Source: Thiopseudomonas denitrificans (GTDB taxonomy: Bacteria > Pseudomonadota > Gammaproteobacteria > Pseudomonadales > Pseudomonadaceae). Taken from it: DNA of 64,000 nucleotides. The notes beneath the pieces were generated by a model that did not search any database, was not told the DNA's origin, and saw nothing but the letters and a program-made list of their open reading frames with translations. Below, in pieces: positions 31,129-40,466 of the stretch. Each line of letters begins with the position of its first letter. The stretch's first letter is position 1. The position numbers and the translations under genes are program-made. The stretch spans positions 748,643 through 812,642 of the forward strand of contig NZ_LNJZ01000009.1 of assembly GCF_002866065.1 (NCBI RefSeq), given 5' to 3'.

Positions 31129-32622
31129 TTACAGGGTGGGCATGGAAAACTGGCTGCCCTCGCGCAGCGTGGCACTCGGCCAGCGCTGGGTGATGGTCTT
31201 GCGGCGGGTGAAAAAACGCACACCGTCGGGACCATACATGAACAGGTCCCCAAACAGCGAACGCTTCCAGCCACCAAAGCTTTGATAGGCGACCGGAACC
31301 GGCAGGGGAATGTTGACGCCAACCATACCCACCTGGATGTTGTCGGTAAAGTAGCGCGCCGCTTCACCGTCACGGGTATAAATGCAGGTACCGTTGCCGT
31401 ACTCGTGATCGTTGATCAGCTGCATGGCTTCCTCCATGGTTTGCACACGGATGACCTGTAATACCGGGCCGAAGATTTCCGCCTGATAGCTGTCCATGTC
31501 TCTGGTCACGCCATCAATCAGTGTCGCACCGACAAAGAAACCGTTTTCGTAACCGGCAGGCGCGGCGTCCGAACCATCCACCAGGATTTTTGCACCCTGT
31601 CTGGCCGCGGACTGGATATGCCCCACCACCTTCGCCTTGTGCTCGGCGGTAATCAGCGGGCCAAAGTCGTTGGTTTTGTCCGCGTGATTGCCCAGCCTCA
31701 GTCCGGCCATGGCCTCCTGCAGCGCGGCAATCATGCGGTCGGCGATCTCGTCGCCCACGGCAACCGCAACCGACAGCGCCATGCAGCGCTCGCCCGAAGA
31801 ACCGAAAGCCGCACCCAGCAATGAGTTGACCACGTTATCCAGATCGGCATCCGGCATGACGATGGCGTGGTTCTTGGCACCACCCAGCGCCTGGCAGCGC
31901 TTGCCGTTGGCAGTGGCGGCGCTGTAGATGTATTCGGCAATTGGTGTCGAACCGACAAAGCTGACCGCCTGAACATCCTTGTGCTCAAGGATTGCATCAA
32001 CCGCTTCCTTGCCGCCGTTGACCACGTTCAACACGCCATCCGGCAGGCCGGCTTCTTTCAGCAATTTGGCGATGAACAGCGTCGAGCTTGGGTCACGCTC
32101 GGACGGCTTGAGCACAAAGGTGTTACCACAGACGATGGCCATGGGGAACATCCACAGTGGAACCATCACCGGGAAGTTGAACGGCGTGATGCCGGCCACC
32201 ACGCCCAGCGGGTGGAACTCGCTCCAGGAATCGATATCCCGGCCCACGTCGCGGCTGTGCTCACCCTTGAGCAACTCAGGTGCGCCACAGGCATATTCCA
32301 CGTTTTCGATTCCGCGCTGCAGCTCACCAGCCGCGTCGTGGGAAATCTTGCCGTGCTCCTCGCCGATCAGGCGGCAAATCTCGTCGGCATTTTCCTCAAG
32401 CAGCTGCTTGAACTTGAACATGATGCGCGCACGGCGCTGCGGCGGTGTCTTGCGCCACTCGGGAAAAGCGGCCTTGGCTGCGGCAACTGCCTCGTCGATG
32501 GTCCTGGCACCGCCCAGTGACACCTGCTTGCTTGCTTCACCAGTTGCCGGATTGTAGACCGGCTGGGTTCTGCTGGTATCAACCTGCATTTCGCCATTGA
32601 TGAAATGTCCGATTGTCTGCAT
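31129..32622 (-). CDS. mmsA: CoA-acylating (methyl)malonate-semialdehyde dehydrogenase, MmsA type
   Basis: 497 residues, the same length as typical MmsA. It oxidises methylmalonate semialdehyde to propionyl-CoA or malonate semialdehyde to acetyl-CoA, with NAD and CoA. Catalytic C280 is in GSSGERCMA, N149 in ITPFNFP, and the family hallmark GGAKNHAIVMPDAD replaces the general-base Glu of hydrolytic aldehyde dehydrogenases. The start is ATG 32622. Last gene of the cassette inserted between rpsN and rpsH, downstream of an iron alcohol dehydrogenase that could supply the semialdehyde. Confidence 0.9.
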   Translation of the reverse strand: MQTIGHFINGEMQVDTSRTQPVYNPATGEASKQVSLGGARTIDEAVAAAKAAFPEWRKTPPQRRARIMFKFKQLLEENADEICRLIGEEHGKISHDAAGELQRGIENVEYACGAPELLKGEHSRDVGRDIDSWSEFHPLGVVAGITPFNFPVMVPLWMFPMAIVCGNTFVLKPSERDPSSTLFIAKLLKEAGLPDGVLNVVNGGKEAVDAILEHKDVQAVSFVGSTPIAEYIYSAATANGKRCQALGGAKNHAIVMPDADLDNVVNSLLGAAFGSSGERCMALSVAVAVGDEIADRMIAALQEAMAGLRLGNHADKTNDFGPLITAEHKAKVVGHIQSAARQGAKILVDGSDAAPAGYENGFFVGATLIDGVTRDMDSYQAEIFGPVLQVIRVQTMEEAMQLINDHEYGNGTCIYTRDGEAARYFTDNIQVGMVGVNIPLPVPVAYQSFGGWKRSLFGDLFMYGPDGVRFFTRRKTITQRWPSATLREGSQFSMPTL

Positions 32623-32796
32623 GATTTTTTCCTCTGCTTTCGCTATTTGAAGTCCGGGGCCCTTGCGCAGGCATCCTGACCGGATGCCCTGCCGCATGAT
32701 GCCTGTCTGCTCATTGATAAAACCCGGAGCTGGTACTTGATTCCCCGCGCCGGTCCTCTCCAGCGCGTGCCCGGTACCACCTCTGATTCGCTTGAT

Positions 32797-33963
32797 TTAT
32801 GCCGCGGCCCACATGGAGCGATACAGCTCCAGCATCTCTTCCTTGCTTGGCACCCGCGGGTTGTTGTTTGGCGAGCCGGACGCAAAGGCCTGCTCACACA
32901 TGGTTTCCACCAGCTGCTCGAACCCGGCCTGCTCGACGCCGAACTCTGCCAGCGTCGGCACACTGAGTTCCTCGTTCAGGGCCTTGAGGAACTGCACCAG
33001 CTTCTCGTTGGCTGTGGCCGTGCTGTCCTGATGCCCGGCAACACCCAGTGCGCGGGCGCAGTCGGCATAGCGCTCCGGTGCCGCCGGAATGGAAAACTCG
33101 GTCACTGCCGGCAGCAACATGGCATTGGACAGCCCGTGCGGCACATGGAAGAAGGCTCCAATGGGCCGGCTCATGCCATGCACCAGTGCCACCGAGGAGT
33201 TGCAGAAGGCAATACCGGCCAGCGTCGAGCCCAGCATCATCGCCTCACGCGCCGGCTCGTCACGGCCATCATGGTAGGCTTTCTGCAGGTTGGGACCGAT
33301 CAGCCCCAGGGCGGCCAGCGCCTGCTGGTCACTGTAGGCGTTGCGCTTCTGGCTGACATAAGCCTCGATCGCGTGGGTCATGGCATCAATACCGGTATCT
33401 GCCGTGGTGCGCGCCGGCACCGTCATGGTCAGGCCGTAGTCGATGATTGCCGCAACCGGCATGAAGCCCATGCCCACACAGAGCAGTTTCTCGTTGCTGG
33501 CCTCATCGGTGATAATGGTGAACCTGGTTGCCTCCGAGCCGGTGCCGGCCGTGGTCGGGATGGCGATGATCGGCAGCCCGCTTTCATTGACCTGACGCGG
33601 GAACCGGTAGTCGCCGATCTTGCCGCCAAACTTGCCGAGGATGGCAATCGCCTTGGCCGAATCGATCGGGCTACCGCCCCCCAGGGCAATGATGCCGTCA
33701 TAGTCACCATCGCGGACACGCGCCACACCTGCCTCGATCGAGGTGTCCGTCGGCTCCGGAACGGTGTCGGCAAAGACATCCGCTTCAACGCCGGCTGCGG
33801 ACAGAATGCTTTGCACCTGCTCTACATAGCCAAGCTGAACCATCATCGCATCGGTCACGATCAGTGGTCTTTCAACCTGCAAGGCTTCCAGCATCACTGG
33901 CAGCTGTTTGCAGGCATCACGCCCCACTTCCATCATTCTCGGCAATACAATACTGTTCGACAT
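32797..33963 (-). CDS. Iron-containing alcohol dehydrogenase (group III)
   Basis: 388 residues. NAD motif GGGSPIDSAKA (95-105) and TTAGTGSEAT; iron ligands D193, H197, H262 and H276 are in DAMTHAIEAY and HGMSRPIGAFFHVPHGLSNA. The start MSNSIVLPR at 33963 has GAGGGT upstream. The family oxidises primary alcohols and hydroxy acids (1,3-propanediol, 4-hydroxybutyrate and others). Next to an MmsA-type enzyme it most likely turns a 3-hydroxy acid into its semialdehyde; the exact substrate is inference. It is 17 bp after the permease gene. Confidence 0.88.
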   Translation of the reverse strand: MSNSIVLPRMMEVGRDACKQLPVMLEALQVERPLIVTDAMMVQLGYVEQVQSILSAAGVEADVFADTVPEPTDTSIEAGVARVRDGDYDGIIALGGGSPIDSAKAIAILGKFGGKIGDYRFPRQVNESGLPIIAIPTTAGTGSEATRFTIITDEASNEKLLCVGMGFMPVAAIIDYGLTMTVPARTTADTGIDAMTHAIEAYVSQKRNAYSDQQALAALGLIGPNLQKAYHDGRDEPAREAMMLGSTLAGIAFCNSSVALVHGMSRPIGAFFHVPHGLSNAMLLPAVTEFSIPAAPERYADCARALGVAGHQDSTATANEKLVQFLKALNEELSVPTLAEFGVEQAGFEQLVETMCEQAFASGSPNNNPRVPSKEEMLELYRSMWAAA

Positions 33964-33980
33964 GTTGCTACCCTCTGTTA

Positions 33981-35369
33981 TCAAAATGATCCAAACATGG
34001 TGCCCAGGGCAATGACTACAATCAGTGCTACCAGCGGAACAGCCACGGCCACCACAAAAATGTCTTTATAGGATTCCCGGTGCGTCAGGCTGCAGATGGT
34101 CAGCAGCGAGATCACTGCGCCATTATGCGGCAGGGAATCCAGTCCGCCCGAAGCAATCGAAGCTACCCGGTGCATCAGTTCCGGGTTGATACCGAACTGG
34201 GTAGCCAGTCCCAGGTAGGTCTCACCCATGGTGTTCAGCGCGATGGACATGCCGCCCGATGCCGAGCCGGTGATCCCGGCCATCACGTTGACAAATACAG
34301 CCTCGGAGATCAGCGGGTTGCCCGGAGCAAGCCCCAGCAGGAATTCCTTGACGATGGCAAAACCCGCCAGAATTGCGATCACCGAACCATAGCCAACCTC
34401 GGAAGCCGTGTTGAAGATGGGCAACAAGGCACCCAGAGCACCCTGGCTCATGGATTCCTGCAGATTTTTCCAGCGCTTCCAGTTCAGCACGATAATCATC
34501 AGACAGGATGCAACCAGTGCAGTGACAATCGCCCAGGTGCCAATCACCCGGCTTGGCGGAATATTGCCGAACAGGTCCGTCGCCAGATAACTGGTATCCA
34601 GGCCCGGCAGCAGCCACTTGGCGCACAGGAAGTTGATGCCGATCACCAGGATAATAGGCAGCAGCGCTACCACGACACCCGGATCGTCGTCATGCTCCAC
34701 ACTGCTGGTGGCGTCGCTATGCTTACCGTATGTCTCACCGGCCAGGCGCGCCTTGGCGGCCCGACGGTTCATCCACCACATGCCGCCAACCAGCATGACC
34801 AGTCCGGCGATGATGCCCAGCCCGGGAGCGGCGAAGGCATCGGTATTGAAGAAAGGCATCGGAATGGCGTTCTGGATTGCCGGAGAACCCGGAAAGGCGG
34901 TCATGGTAAAAGTCAGTGCCCCCAGGACGATCGCACCCGGAATCAGCCGCTTGGGTATGTCCAGTTCACGGAACAGCGCCGCAGCAATGGGGAATACGGC
35001 AAAACCCACAACGAACAGTGAAACACCGCCGTAAGTCAAAATTCCGCAGGCCAGCACAATCGACAGTACCGCCTGTTGATTGCCCAGCTTCGAAATCAGC
35101 ACAGCCGCAATGGTGCGCGCCGAACCCGAATCATCCATCAGCTTGCCAAACACTGCACCAAGCAGGAACAGCGGAAAAAAGCTTACGACATAGCCGCCCA
35201 GTCCCTTCATGAACACCTGGGTATAGACGCCCAGCATCTGGCCGCCCATGCCACTCAAGAGCACTGCCAGCATGGCCAGCACAGGAGCCAGCAAGATCAC
35301 GCTGAAGCCCCGGTAGGCCAGATACATAAGTAAACCCAGAGAAATCAAAATACCCAGCAGACTCATCAT
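33981..35369 (-). CDS. GntP-family permease for a hydroxy acid
   Basis: 462 residues with about a dozen hydrophobic helices. The segments GMSIALNTMGETYLG and ASGGLDSLPHNGAVI are typical of GntP-type carriers in the branch found beside 3-hydroxybutyrate dehydrogenase genes. A proton symporter for a small hydroxycarboxylate is likely. First gene of the three-gene catabolic operon, divergent from the IclR regulator. Placement of dehydrogenase and semialdehyde dehydrogenase downstream supports uptake of their substrate. Confidence 0.82.
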   Translation of the reverse strand: MMSLLGILISLGLLMYLAYRGFSVILLAPVLAMLAVLLSGMGGQMLGVYTQVFMKGLGGYVVSFFPLFLLGAVFGKLMDDSGSARTIAAVLISKLGNQQAVLSIVLACGILTYGGVSLFVVGFAVFPIAAALFRELDIPKRLIPGAIVLGALTFTMTAFPGSPAIQNAIPMPFFNTDAFAAPGLGIIAGLVMLVGGMWWMNRRAAKARLAGETYGKHSDATSSVEHDDDPGVVVALLPIILVIGINFLCAKWLLPGLDTSYLATDLFGNIPPSRVIGTWAIVTALVASCLMIIVLNWKRWKNLQESMSQGALGALLPIFNTASEVGYGSVIAILAGFAIVKEFLLGLAPGNPLISEAVFVNVMAGITGSASGGMSIALNTMGETYLGLATQFGINPELMHRVASIASGGLDSLPHNGAVISLLTICSLTHRESYKDIFVVAVAVPLVALIVVIALGTMFGSF

Positions 35370-35563
35370 GACCTTTCACCCTGCCCAGCCTTTATTATTG
35401 TCTTGAACCCCGAGGTTCGCATATCGATACGTTTTGTATCGTTATAGCTAGACTAGCAAAAGAAAAATCGCGGTCAAGCGCTTTTGCCCTGTCTTCGACC
35501 TTTGTATCATCGCGACAAGCTGGTATAAGATTCCGGCCTCATGACTGATCAGGACTGTGCTAC
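35370..35563. promoter_or_regulatory. Divergent control region of the cassette with IclR-type operator
   Basis: Contains the palindrome CGATAC-GTTTT-GTATCG (35425-35441), with a further half site TTTGTATC at 35501-35508. Minus-strand elements TTGACC and TAGTCT (16 bp apart) could drive the permease operon. On the plus strand TTTGTA (35501) and extended -10 TGGTATAAG (35521-35529), 17 bp apart, could drive the regulator gene. The palindrome lies just downstream of the presumed permease promoter, consistent with repression by the neighbouring IclR protein. Confidence 0.5.
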
Positions 35564-36349
35564 ATGGATAACAAACGCAAAAAGGGCTCCAGCGTCGAGC
35601 GTGTGCTGCAGCTGGTTGAGGCTGTAGCGCAGTCCCCCCTGCCGCTCAGCCCCGGAGACCTGTCCACACTGCTGGACATACCCAAGCCCAGCGTGCATCG
35701 CTTGTTGCAGCAGCTGCAGCAAACGGGCTTCCTGCAGCTGGACCTGCAGGGCAAGGTGATTTGCGGGCAACGAACCCACCAGCTGGCACTGAGCCTGTGG
35801 CAAACCAGTCATTACCGGATGGAGCGTGAGGCCGTACTGCAACGTCTGGCGGCAGAAATCGGCGAAACCGTAGGCATTGCCATGCTGCAAGATCTGGATG
35901 TGGTCTATATCGACAGGGTCATGTCGAACTGGCCACTGCAGATTTACCTGCCGGAAGGTTCCAGGGTGCCTGTCTGGTCCAGTGCCAGTGGCAAGCTGCT
36001 TCTGTCACAGCTGCCTGTCGAGCAGTGCCAGCGCATCGTCGACAATCTGCCCATCCATGCCCTGACCACCAACACCCTTATCGACAAAGAGCAATTTTTG
36101 CAGGCCATCGACCAAATCAGGGAAACGCAGCTGGGTACCGACAACGAAGAGTTCATTCCCGGCATGGTTGCCTGCGCCGTACCCATTCCCAATGGCGATC
36201 AACCAGCCTTCGCCACCGTGTTTACTCATGGCCCCACACTCAGAAATTCGCTGCAGCAGATCATTCAGCACGAGCCGCTGCTGCGTAAAGCCGCAGACGA
36301 ACTGGCCGAGATATTTGCTCGCCAGGGAACCTGGCAGGAATCCGATTGA
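35564..36349 (+). CDS. IclR-family transcriptional regulator
   Basis: 261 residues. The winged helix-turn-helix is at about 10-75 (SSVERVLQLVEAVAQ ... LDIPKPSVHRLLQQLQQTGFL). The effector domain is at about 80-255 with SSASGKLLLSQLP and the conserved loop DNEEFIPGMVACAVPI. Such proteins control aromatic and carboxylic-acid catabolism by binding a pathway intermediate. It is divergent from the permease and the only plus-strand gene inside the ribosomal block, so it is transcribed against spc-operon transcription. Confidence 0.9.
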   Translation: MDNKRKKGSSVERVLQLVEAVAQSPLPLSPGDLSTLLDIPKPSVHRLLQQLQQTGFLQLDLQGKVICGQRTHQLALSLWQTSHYRMEREAVLQRLAAEIGETVGIAMLQDLDVVYIDRVMSNWPLQIYLPEGSRVPVWSSASGKLLLSQLPVEQCQRIVDNLPIHALTTNTLIDKEQFLQAIDQIRETQLGTDNEEFIPGMVACAVPIPNGDQPAFATVFTHGPTLRNSLQQIIQHEPLLRKAADELAEIFARQGTWQESD

Positions 36350-36614
36350 ATGACTGTGACAGTCTAAAAACCAGGGACAGGGACGAAGTGGCAGAAGCCG
36401 GCCATGGCCGAACAACGCAGAAGGGTCGAACACAGGGACGCTGACACACCCGACGGGTGCCAGACCGGACCAGTCAAGCAGATTGATAGCTGTCGCCTTT
36501 GCAGGGTTCGGTTGGCAAGGCACATTGCATGCCTGCACATCGACAGCGATATCTTCATACTCGCCAGCGGCGACTTCATTTCGAGAAAGGATGGCCTGAT
36601 TTCCATGGCCCAGA
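36350..36614. other. Unassigned DNA between the IclR gene and the right repeat
   Basis: About 265 bp with no recognisable gene; the gap to the rpsN stop is 310 bp. It contains two CAGGGAC motifs and several short open frames without family resemblance. It may be residue from the insertion event. No terminator with a T-run for the IclR gene is visible here. Confidence 0.35.
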
Positions 36615-36638
36615 AACGAATCAAGCCCCTTTCGGGGC
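36615..36638. repeat. 24-bp direct repeat, right copy, next to rpsN
   Basis: Second copy of the 24-bp sequence at 31067-31090. Here it is part of a perfect hairpin with arms GAATCAAGCCCC and GGGGCTTGATTC (36618-36645), 15 bp after the rpsN stop. The structure could be a transcript-end or processing hairpin of the upstream S10/spc segment, although no T-run follows. Confidence 0.85.
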
Positions 36639-36659
36639 TTGATTCAGACTACGCGCAAA

Positions 36660-36965
36660 TTACCAGCTGGATTTGACCAGACCGGGGATGTCGCCGCGCA
36701 TGGCTGCTTCACGCAGCTTGTTGCGGCCCAGTCCAAACTTGCGGTAGACACCGTGCGGACGGCCAGTTACGCGGCAACGGTTGCGCAGACGGGCTGCACT
36801 GGCGTTGCGCGGCTGCTTCTGCAGGGCGATTTGTGCCTCCCAGCGCTCTTCAGGGCTGGAATTCGGGTTGGCAATAACCGCTTTCAGGGCAGCACGCTTT
36901 TCAGCGAACTTGGCGACCGTTTGCTGACGCTTCAGCTCACGGTTGATCATGCTTTTCTTGGCCAT
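36660..36965 (-). CDS. rpsN: 30S ribosomal protein S14 (uS14), zinc-free form
   Basis: 101 residues, [24 protein letters not shown] to PGLVKSSW. The long form without the CxxC pairs, as in most gammaproteobacteria. It binds the 30S head. Normally followed directly by rpsH; here a hairpin repeat and the catabolic cassette follow. Confidence 0.97.
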   Translation of the reverse strand: MAKKSMINRELKRQQTVAKFAEKRAALKAVIANPNSSPEERWEAQIALQKQPRNASAARLRNRCRVTGRPHGVYRKFGLGRNKLREAAMRGDIPGLVKSSW

Positions 36966-36975
36966 TTCCTGTTCC

Positions 36976-37515
36976 TCAAGTACGGAAGGGGAATTTGAAG
37001 GCGTTCAGCAACGCACGGCCTTCTTCATCGTTACGGGCGGTGGTGGTCAGGGTGATATCCAGACCGCGCAGCGCATCAATCTTGTCGTAATCGATTTCCG
37101 GGAAGATGATCTGCTCCTTGACACCCATGCTGTAGTTGCCGCGGCCATCAAAGGAACGCGGATTCAGGCCACGGAAGTCACGCACGCGCGGCAGGGAGAT
37201 GGAGAGCAGACGGTCCAGGAATTCGTACATGCGATCGTTGCGCAATGTAACCTTGACCCCGATCGGCCAGCCATCACGGATCTTGAAACCTGCGATGGAC
37301 TTGCGGGAGTAAGTGATCACTCCCTTCTGGCCGGTGATTTTTTCCAGGTCGGACAGCGCGTTTTCGATAATTTTCTTATCGGTAACGGCTTCGCCCAGAC
37401 CCATGTTCAGTGTAATTTTGGTTACACGTGGAACTTCCATGACGTTGGCCAGCTTCAGTTCTTCCTTCAGCTTGGGCGCCAGTTCGTTCCGGTAAATTTC
37501 TTTCAATCGTGCCAT
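36976..37515 (-). CDS. rplE: 50S ribosomal protein L5 (uL5)
   Basis: 179 residues, [20 protein letters not shown] with the motif [15 protein letters not shown] and [16 protein letters not shown]. It binds 5S rRNA and contacts P-site tRNA through the subunit bridge. It is 10 bp before rpsN. Confidence 0.97.
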   Translation of the reverse strand: MARLKEIYRNELAPKLKEELKLANVMEVPRVTKITLNMGLGEAVTDKKIIENALSDLEKITGQKGVITYSRKSIAGFKIRDGWPIGVKVTLRNDRMYEFLDRLLSISLPRVRDFRGLNPRSFDGRGNYSMGVKEQIIFPEIDYDKIDALRGLDITLTTTARNDEEGRALLNAFKFPFRT

Positions 37516-37532
37516 GGTGATCTACCTAGTCC

Positions 37533-37847
37533 TCAAGCTTCGACAGCTTTTTGTGTCGACTTGAATACACGAATTTTCTTGCCGTCTTCAATCTTGAAGC
37601 CAACACGGTCAGCCTTGCTGGTTTCCGGATTGAAAATGGCCACGTTGGAAGCCTGGATGGGGGCTTCTTTCTCGACGATACCGCCCTGTTGTCCGAGCAT
37701 CGGATTAGGCTTGGCGTGTTTCTTGACGATGTTGACACCGGTCACGAGAACACGGCCGTCGGCAAGTACTTTCTGTACTTTGCCGCGCTTGCCCTTATCC
37801 TTGCCGGCGATGACGATGATCTCGTCGTTACGACGAATCTTTTGCAT
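37533..37847 (-). CDS. rplX: 50S ribosomal protein L24 (uL24)
   Basis: 104 residues with the KOW motif [22 protein letters not shown] near the N-terminus and the [11 protein letters not shown] segment. It starts large-subunit assembly by binding domain I of 23S rRNA. 17 bp before rplE. Confidence 0.97.
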   Translation of the reverse strand: MQKIRRNDEIIVIAGKDKGKRGKVQKVLADGRVLVTGVNIVKKHAKPNPMLGQQGGIVEKEAPIQASNVAIFNPETSKADRVGFKIEDGKKIRVFKSTQKAVEA

Positions 37848-37859
37848 GACGGCTACTCC

Positions 37860-38228
37860 TTACAACACTTCTGGGGCCAGTGAAACGATTTTCATGAACT
37901 TCTCGGTACGCAGTTCACGCGTTACTGGACCAAAGATACGGGTACCCATGGGCTCCTGCTTGGCATTCAGGATGACAGCGGCATTGCCGTCAAAACGAAT
38001 GATGGAGCCATCAGGACGACGCACACCGGAACGGGTACGCACTACCACGGCAGTCAGCACCTGGCCTTTCTTTACCCGGCCACGTGGAATGGCCTCTTTG
38101 ACAGTCACCTTGATGATGTCACCGATACGGGCATAGCGACGGTGGGAGCCACCCAGGACCTTGATGCACATTACACGACGGGCGCCACTGTTGTCCGCCA
38201 CATCCAGCATTGATTGAGTCTGAATCAT
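37860..38228 (-). CDS. rplN: 50S ribosomal protein L14 (uL14)
   Basis: 122 residues, [28 protein letters not shown], a near-invariant start. It forms inter-subunit bridges and is the docking site of the silencing factor RsfS. Twelve bp before rplX. Confidence 0.97.
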   Translation of the reverse strand: MIQTQSMLDVADNSGARRVMCIKVLGGSHRRYARIGDIIKVTVKEAIPRGRVKKGQVLTAVVVRTRSGVRRPDGSIIRFDGNAAVILNAKQEPMGTRIFGPVTRELRTEKFMKIVSLAPEVL

Positions 38229-38249
38229 TTTATTTCTCCGACCCGGCCC

Positions 38250-38516
38250 TTAAACAACTTCTACGCGTTCGACGATTTCTACCAGCGCCCAGGACTTGGT
38301 CTTGGACTGGGGACGGGTCTCGCGAATGGTGACCTTGTCGCCGATCTTGCACTGGTTTTGTTCGTCATGAGCGTGCAGCTTTGTTGAACGCTTCAGGTAC
38401 TTGCCGTAGATCGGGTGCTTGACGCGACGCTCGATCAGTACGGTAATGGTTTTGTCCATCTTGTCGCTGACTACTCGGCCGGTCAGCGTACGGATTGTGT
38501 TCTGAGCTTCAGCCAT
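38250..38516 (-). CDS. rpsQ: 30S ribosomal protein S17 (uS17)
   Basis: 88 residues of OB-fold type with [31 protein letters not shown] given here by its ends [14 protein letters not shown] and KHPIYGKY. An early 16S binder. It is 2 bp after rpmC. Confidence 0.97.
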   Translation of the reverse strand: MAEAQNTIRTLTGRVVSDKMDKTITVLIERRVKHPIYGKYLKRSTKLHAHDEQNQCKIGDKVTIRETRPQSKTKSWALVEIVERVEVV

Positions 38517-38518
38517 GA

Positions 38519-38710
38519 TTACTCACCTGCCTTCTGGTTGAGCACAGTTTTTACACGAGCGATGTCGCGTCTGACCTGAGTCATCAGGTGAGACTGGTTC
38601 AACTGTCCGGTTGCCTTCTGCATGCGCAGATTGAACTGTTCACGCAGCAGACCAAGCAATTGCTCGTTCAGCTGCTCTACTGTTTTTTCACGAAGTTCGT
38701 TAGCTTTCAT
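38519..38710 (-). CDS. rpmC: 50S ribosomal protein L29 (uL29)
   Basis: 63 residues, [22 protein letters not shown], an alpha-helical hairpin at the tunnel exit. ATG 38710 shares one base with the rplP stop (TGATG). A GTG three bases upstream is also in frame but not conserved. Confidence 0.96.
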   Translation of the reverse strand: MKANELREKTVEQLNEQLLGLLREQFNLRMQKATGQLNQSHLMTQVRRDIARVKTVLNQKAGE

Positions 38711-39123
38711 CACATCACCGTCCGCTTAACAAAAGTTGTTGCGACAGGCAATTTAGCTGCAGCCAGTGCGAAGGCTTCACGCGCCAACTCTTCTGACACA
38801 CCTTCAATTTCATAAATGACCTTGCCTGGCTGAATCAGGGCTACCCAGTACTCTACGGAACCCTTACCTTTACCCATCCGCACTTCAAGAGGCTTCTTGG
38901 TGATTGGCTTGTCCGGGAATACACGGATCCAGATTTTACCACCACGCTTCACGTGACGGGTCAGGGCACGACGGCCTGCTTCAATTTGACGAGCGGTGAG
39001 ACGACCACGGCCAGTTGCCTTCAGGGCAAATTCGCCGAAGCTCACCTTGCTGCCGCGCAGAGCCAGACCACGGTTGTGGCCGGTCATCATCTTGCGGAAC
39101 TTCGTACGCTTGGGTTGTAGCAT
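38710..39123 (-). CDS. rplP: 50S ribosomal protein L16 (uL16)
   Basis: 137 residues, [21 protein letters not shown], with the tRNA-facing loop [25 protein letters not shown] shown here by its start [14 protein letters not shown]. It helps position A-site tRNA. It overlaps rpmC by one base. Confidence 0.97.
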   Translation of the reverse strand: MLQPKRTKFRKMMTGHNRGLALRGSKVSFGEFALKATGRGRLTARQIEAGRRALTRHVKRGGKIWIRVFPDKPITKKPLEVRMGKGKGSVEYWVALIQPGKVIYEIEGVSEELAREAFALAAAKLPVATTFVKRTVM

Positions 39124-39135
39124 TGTGCGTACTCC

Positions 39136-39819
39136 TTAACGTGCTGCTTTTTTACGAGCCGGGGCTTCAGGTTTGGTTTCTTCGTGACGGCCACCAATGA
39201 CCTCACCTTTGAAAATCCATACCTTGACGCCGATCACACCGTAGGTGGTGTGGGCTTCGTAAGTTGCGTAATCGATATCAGCGCGCAGGGTGTGCAGGGG
39301 CACACGGCCTTCGCGATACCATTCTGTACGTGCGATTTCAGCACCGCCAAGTCGTCCGCTCACCTGGATCTTGATGCCCTTGGCACCAATACGCATGGCG
39401 TTCTGTACAGCGCGCTTCATGGCGCGACGGAACTGAACGCGGCGCTCCAGTTGCTGTGCAACGTTCTGAGCGACGAGCATACCGTCGAGTTCCGGCTTGC
39501 GGATCTCTTCAATATTGATGTGCACGGGCACACCCATTTTCTTGGTCAGGTCCTGACGCAGCTTCTCGACATCCTCACCCTTCTTGCCAATCACGATACC
39601 GGGACGGGCGGTGTGGATGGTGATGCGTGCGGTCTGGGCCGGGCGAGCAATCTCGACACGGCTTACGGACGCGTTTTTTAGTTTGTCCAGCAGATACGCA
39701 CGAACTTCCAGGTCGGCATTCAGGTAGTCAGCATAATCTTTGCTGTCTGCATACCAAACCGATGCGTGATCCTTGACGATACCCAGGCGAATGCCAATGG
39801 GATGTACTTTCTGACCCAT
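39136..39819 (-). CDS. rpsC: 30S ribosomal protein S3 (uS3)
   Basis: 227 residues from [15 protein letters not shown]; the open frame extends 28 codons upstream without conservation. The KH domain carries the [15 protein letters not shown] loop ([14 protein letters not shown]), followed by the C-terminal domain with [22 protein letters not shown]. It lines the mRNA entry tunnel and has helicase activity with S4 and S5. Confidence 0.97.
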   Translation of the reverse strand: MGQKVHPIGIRLGIVKDHASVWYADSKDYADYLNADLEVRAYLLDKLKNASVSRVEIARPAQTARITIHTARPGIVIGKKGEDVEKLRQDLTKKMGVPVHINIEEIRKPELDGMLVAQNVAQQLERRVQFRRAMKRAVQNAMRIGAKGIKIQVSGRLGGAEIARTEWYREGRVPLHTLRADIDYATYEAHTTYGVIGVKVWIFKGEVIGGRHEETKPEAPARKKAAR

Positions 39820-39832
39820 CTGATCAACTCCG

Positions 39833-40165
39833 TTACTTGTCTGCGACCTTGACAGTGATGTGGCAAGACCGCTTGATGATGCGATCCGCACGGCCCTTGG
39901 CACGTGGCTTGATACGCTTCATCGAACGCCCTTCGTTAACGAAGACTGTAGAAACACGCAGGTCATCTACGTCCGCGCCTTCGTTATGCTCGGCATTGGC
40001 AATGGCTGACTCCAGCACCTTCTTGATGATTTCAGCAGCTTTCTTGCTACTGAAAGTCAGCAGGTTCAGTGCTTCGTCAACTTTCTTACCACGAATTTGG
40101 TCGGCAACCAGGCGGGCTTTCTGGGCAGAAATGCGAGCGCCCGACAATTTTGCGGCAACTTCCAT
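39833..40165 (-). CDS. rplV: 50S ribosomal protein L22 (uL22)
   Basis: 110 residues from [26 protein letters not shown] (written here only as [13 protein letters not shown]). This start has an AAGGGG site 7 bp upstream; an ATG two codons earlier would have almost no spacing. Its beta-hairpin ([19 protein letters not shown]) reaches into the peptide tunnel and influences macrolide action; no mutation is apparent. Confidence 0.96.
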   Translation of the reverse strand: MEVAAKLSGARISAQKARLVADQIRGKKVDEALNLLTFSSKKAAEIIKKVLESAIANAEHNEGADVDDLRVSTVFVNEGRSMKRIKPRAKGRADRIIKRSCHITVKVADK

Positions 40166-40176
40166 CTTCATACCCC

Positions 40177-40452
40177 TTAACGCTTGCCTTTCTTGTCTGC
40201 GATGTGACCTTTGTAGGTACGAGTCGCAGCAAATTCACCCAGTTTGTGACCGACCATGTCTTCGCTGACCAGCACGGGAACGTGCTGGCGTCCGTTATGG
40301 ACAGCGATGGTCAGGCCTACCATTTGCGGCAGAATCATTGAACGGCGTGACCAGGTCTTAACCGGCTTGCGATCGTTCTTTTCAACTGCAGTCTCAACCT
40401 TCTTGAGCAGGTGAAGGTCAATAAAAGGACCTTTCTTAAGAGAACGTGACAT
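40177..40452 (-). CDS. rpsS: 30S ribosomal protein S19 (uS19)
   Basis: 91 residues, [19 protein letters not shown] and the motif [15 protein letters not shown]. It forms a complex with S13 in the 30S head. 14 bp after rplB. Confidence 0.97.
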   Translation of the reverse strand: MSRSLKKGPFIDLHLLKKVETAVEKNDRKPVKTWSRRSMILPQMVGLTIAVHNGRQHVPVLVSEDMVGHKLGEFAATRTYKGHIADKKGKR

Positions 40453-40466
40453 GTTTTATCCTTTGA

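Noticed and set aside
36364..36624. Minus-strand open frame beside the right repeat as a transposase remnant
   Set aside because: No transposase motif can be recognised in its translation.
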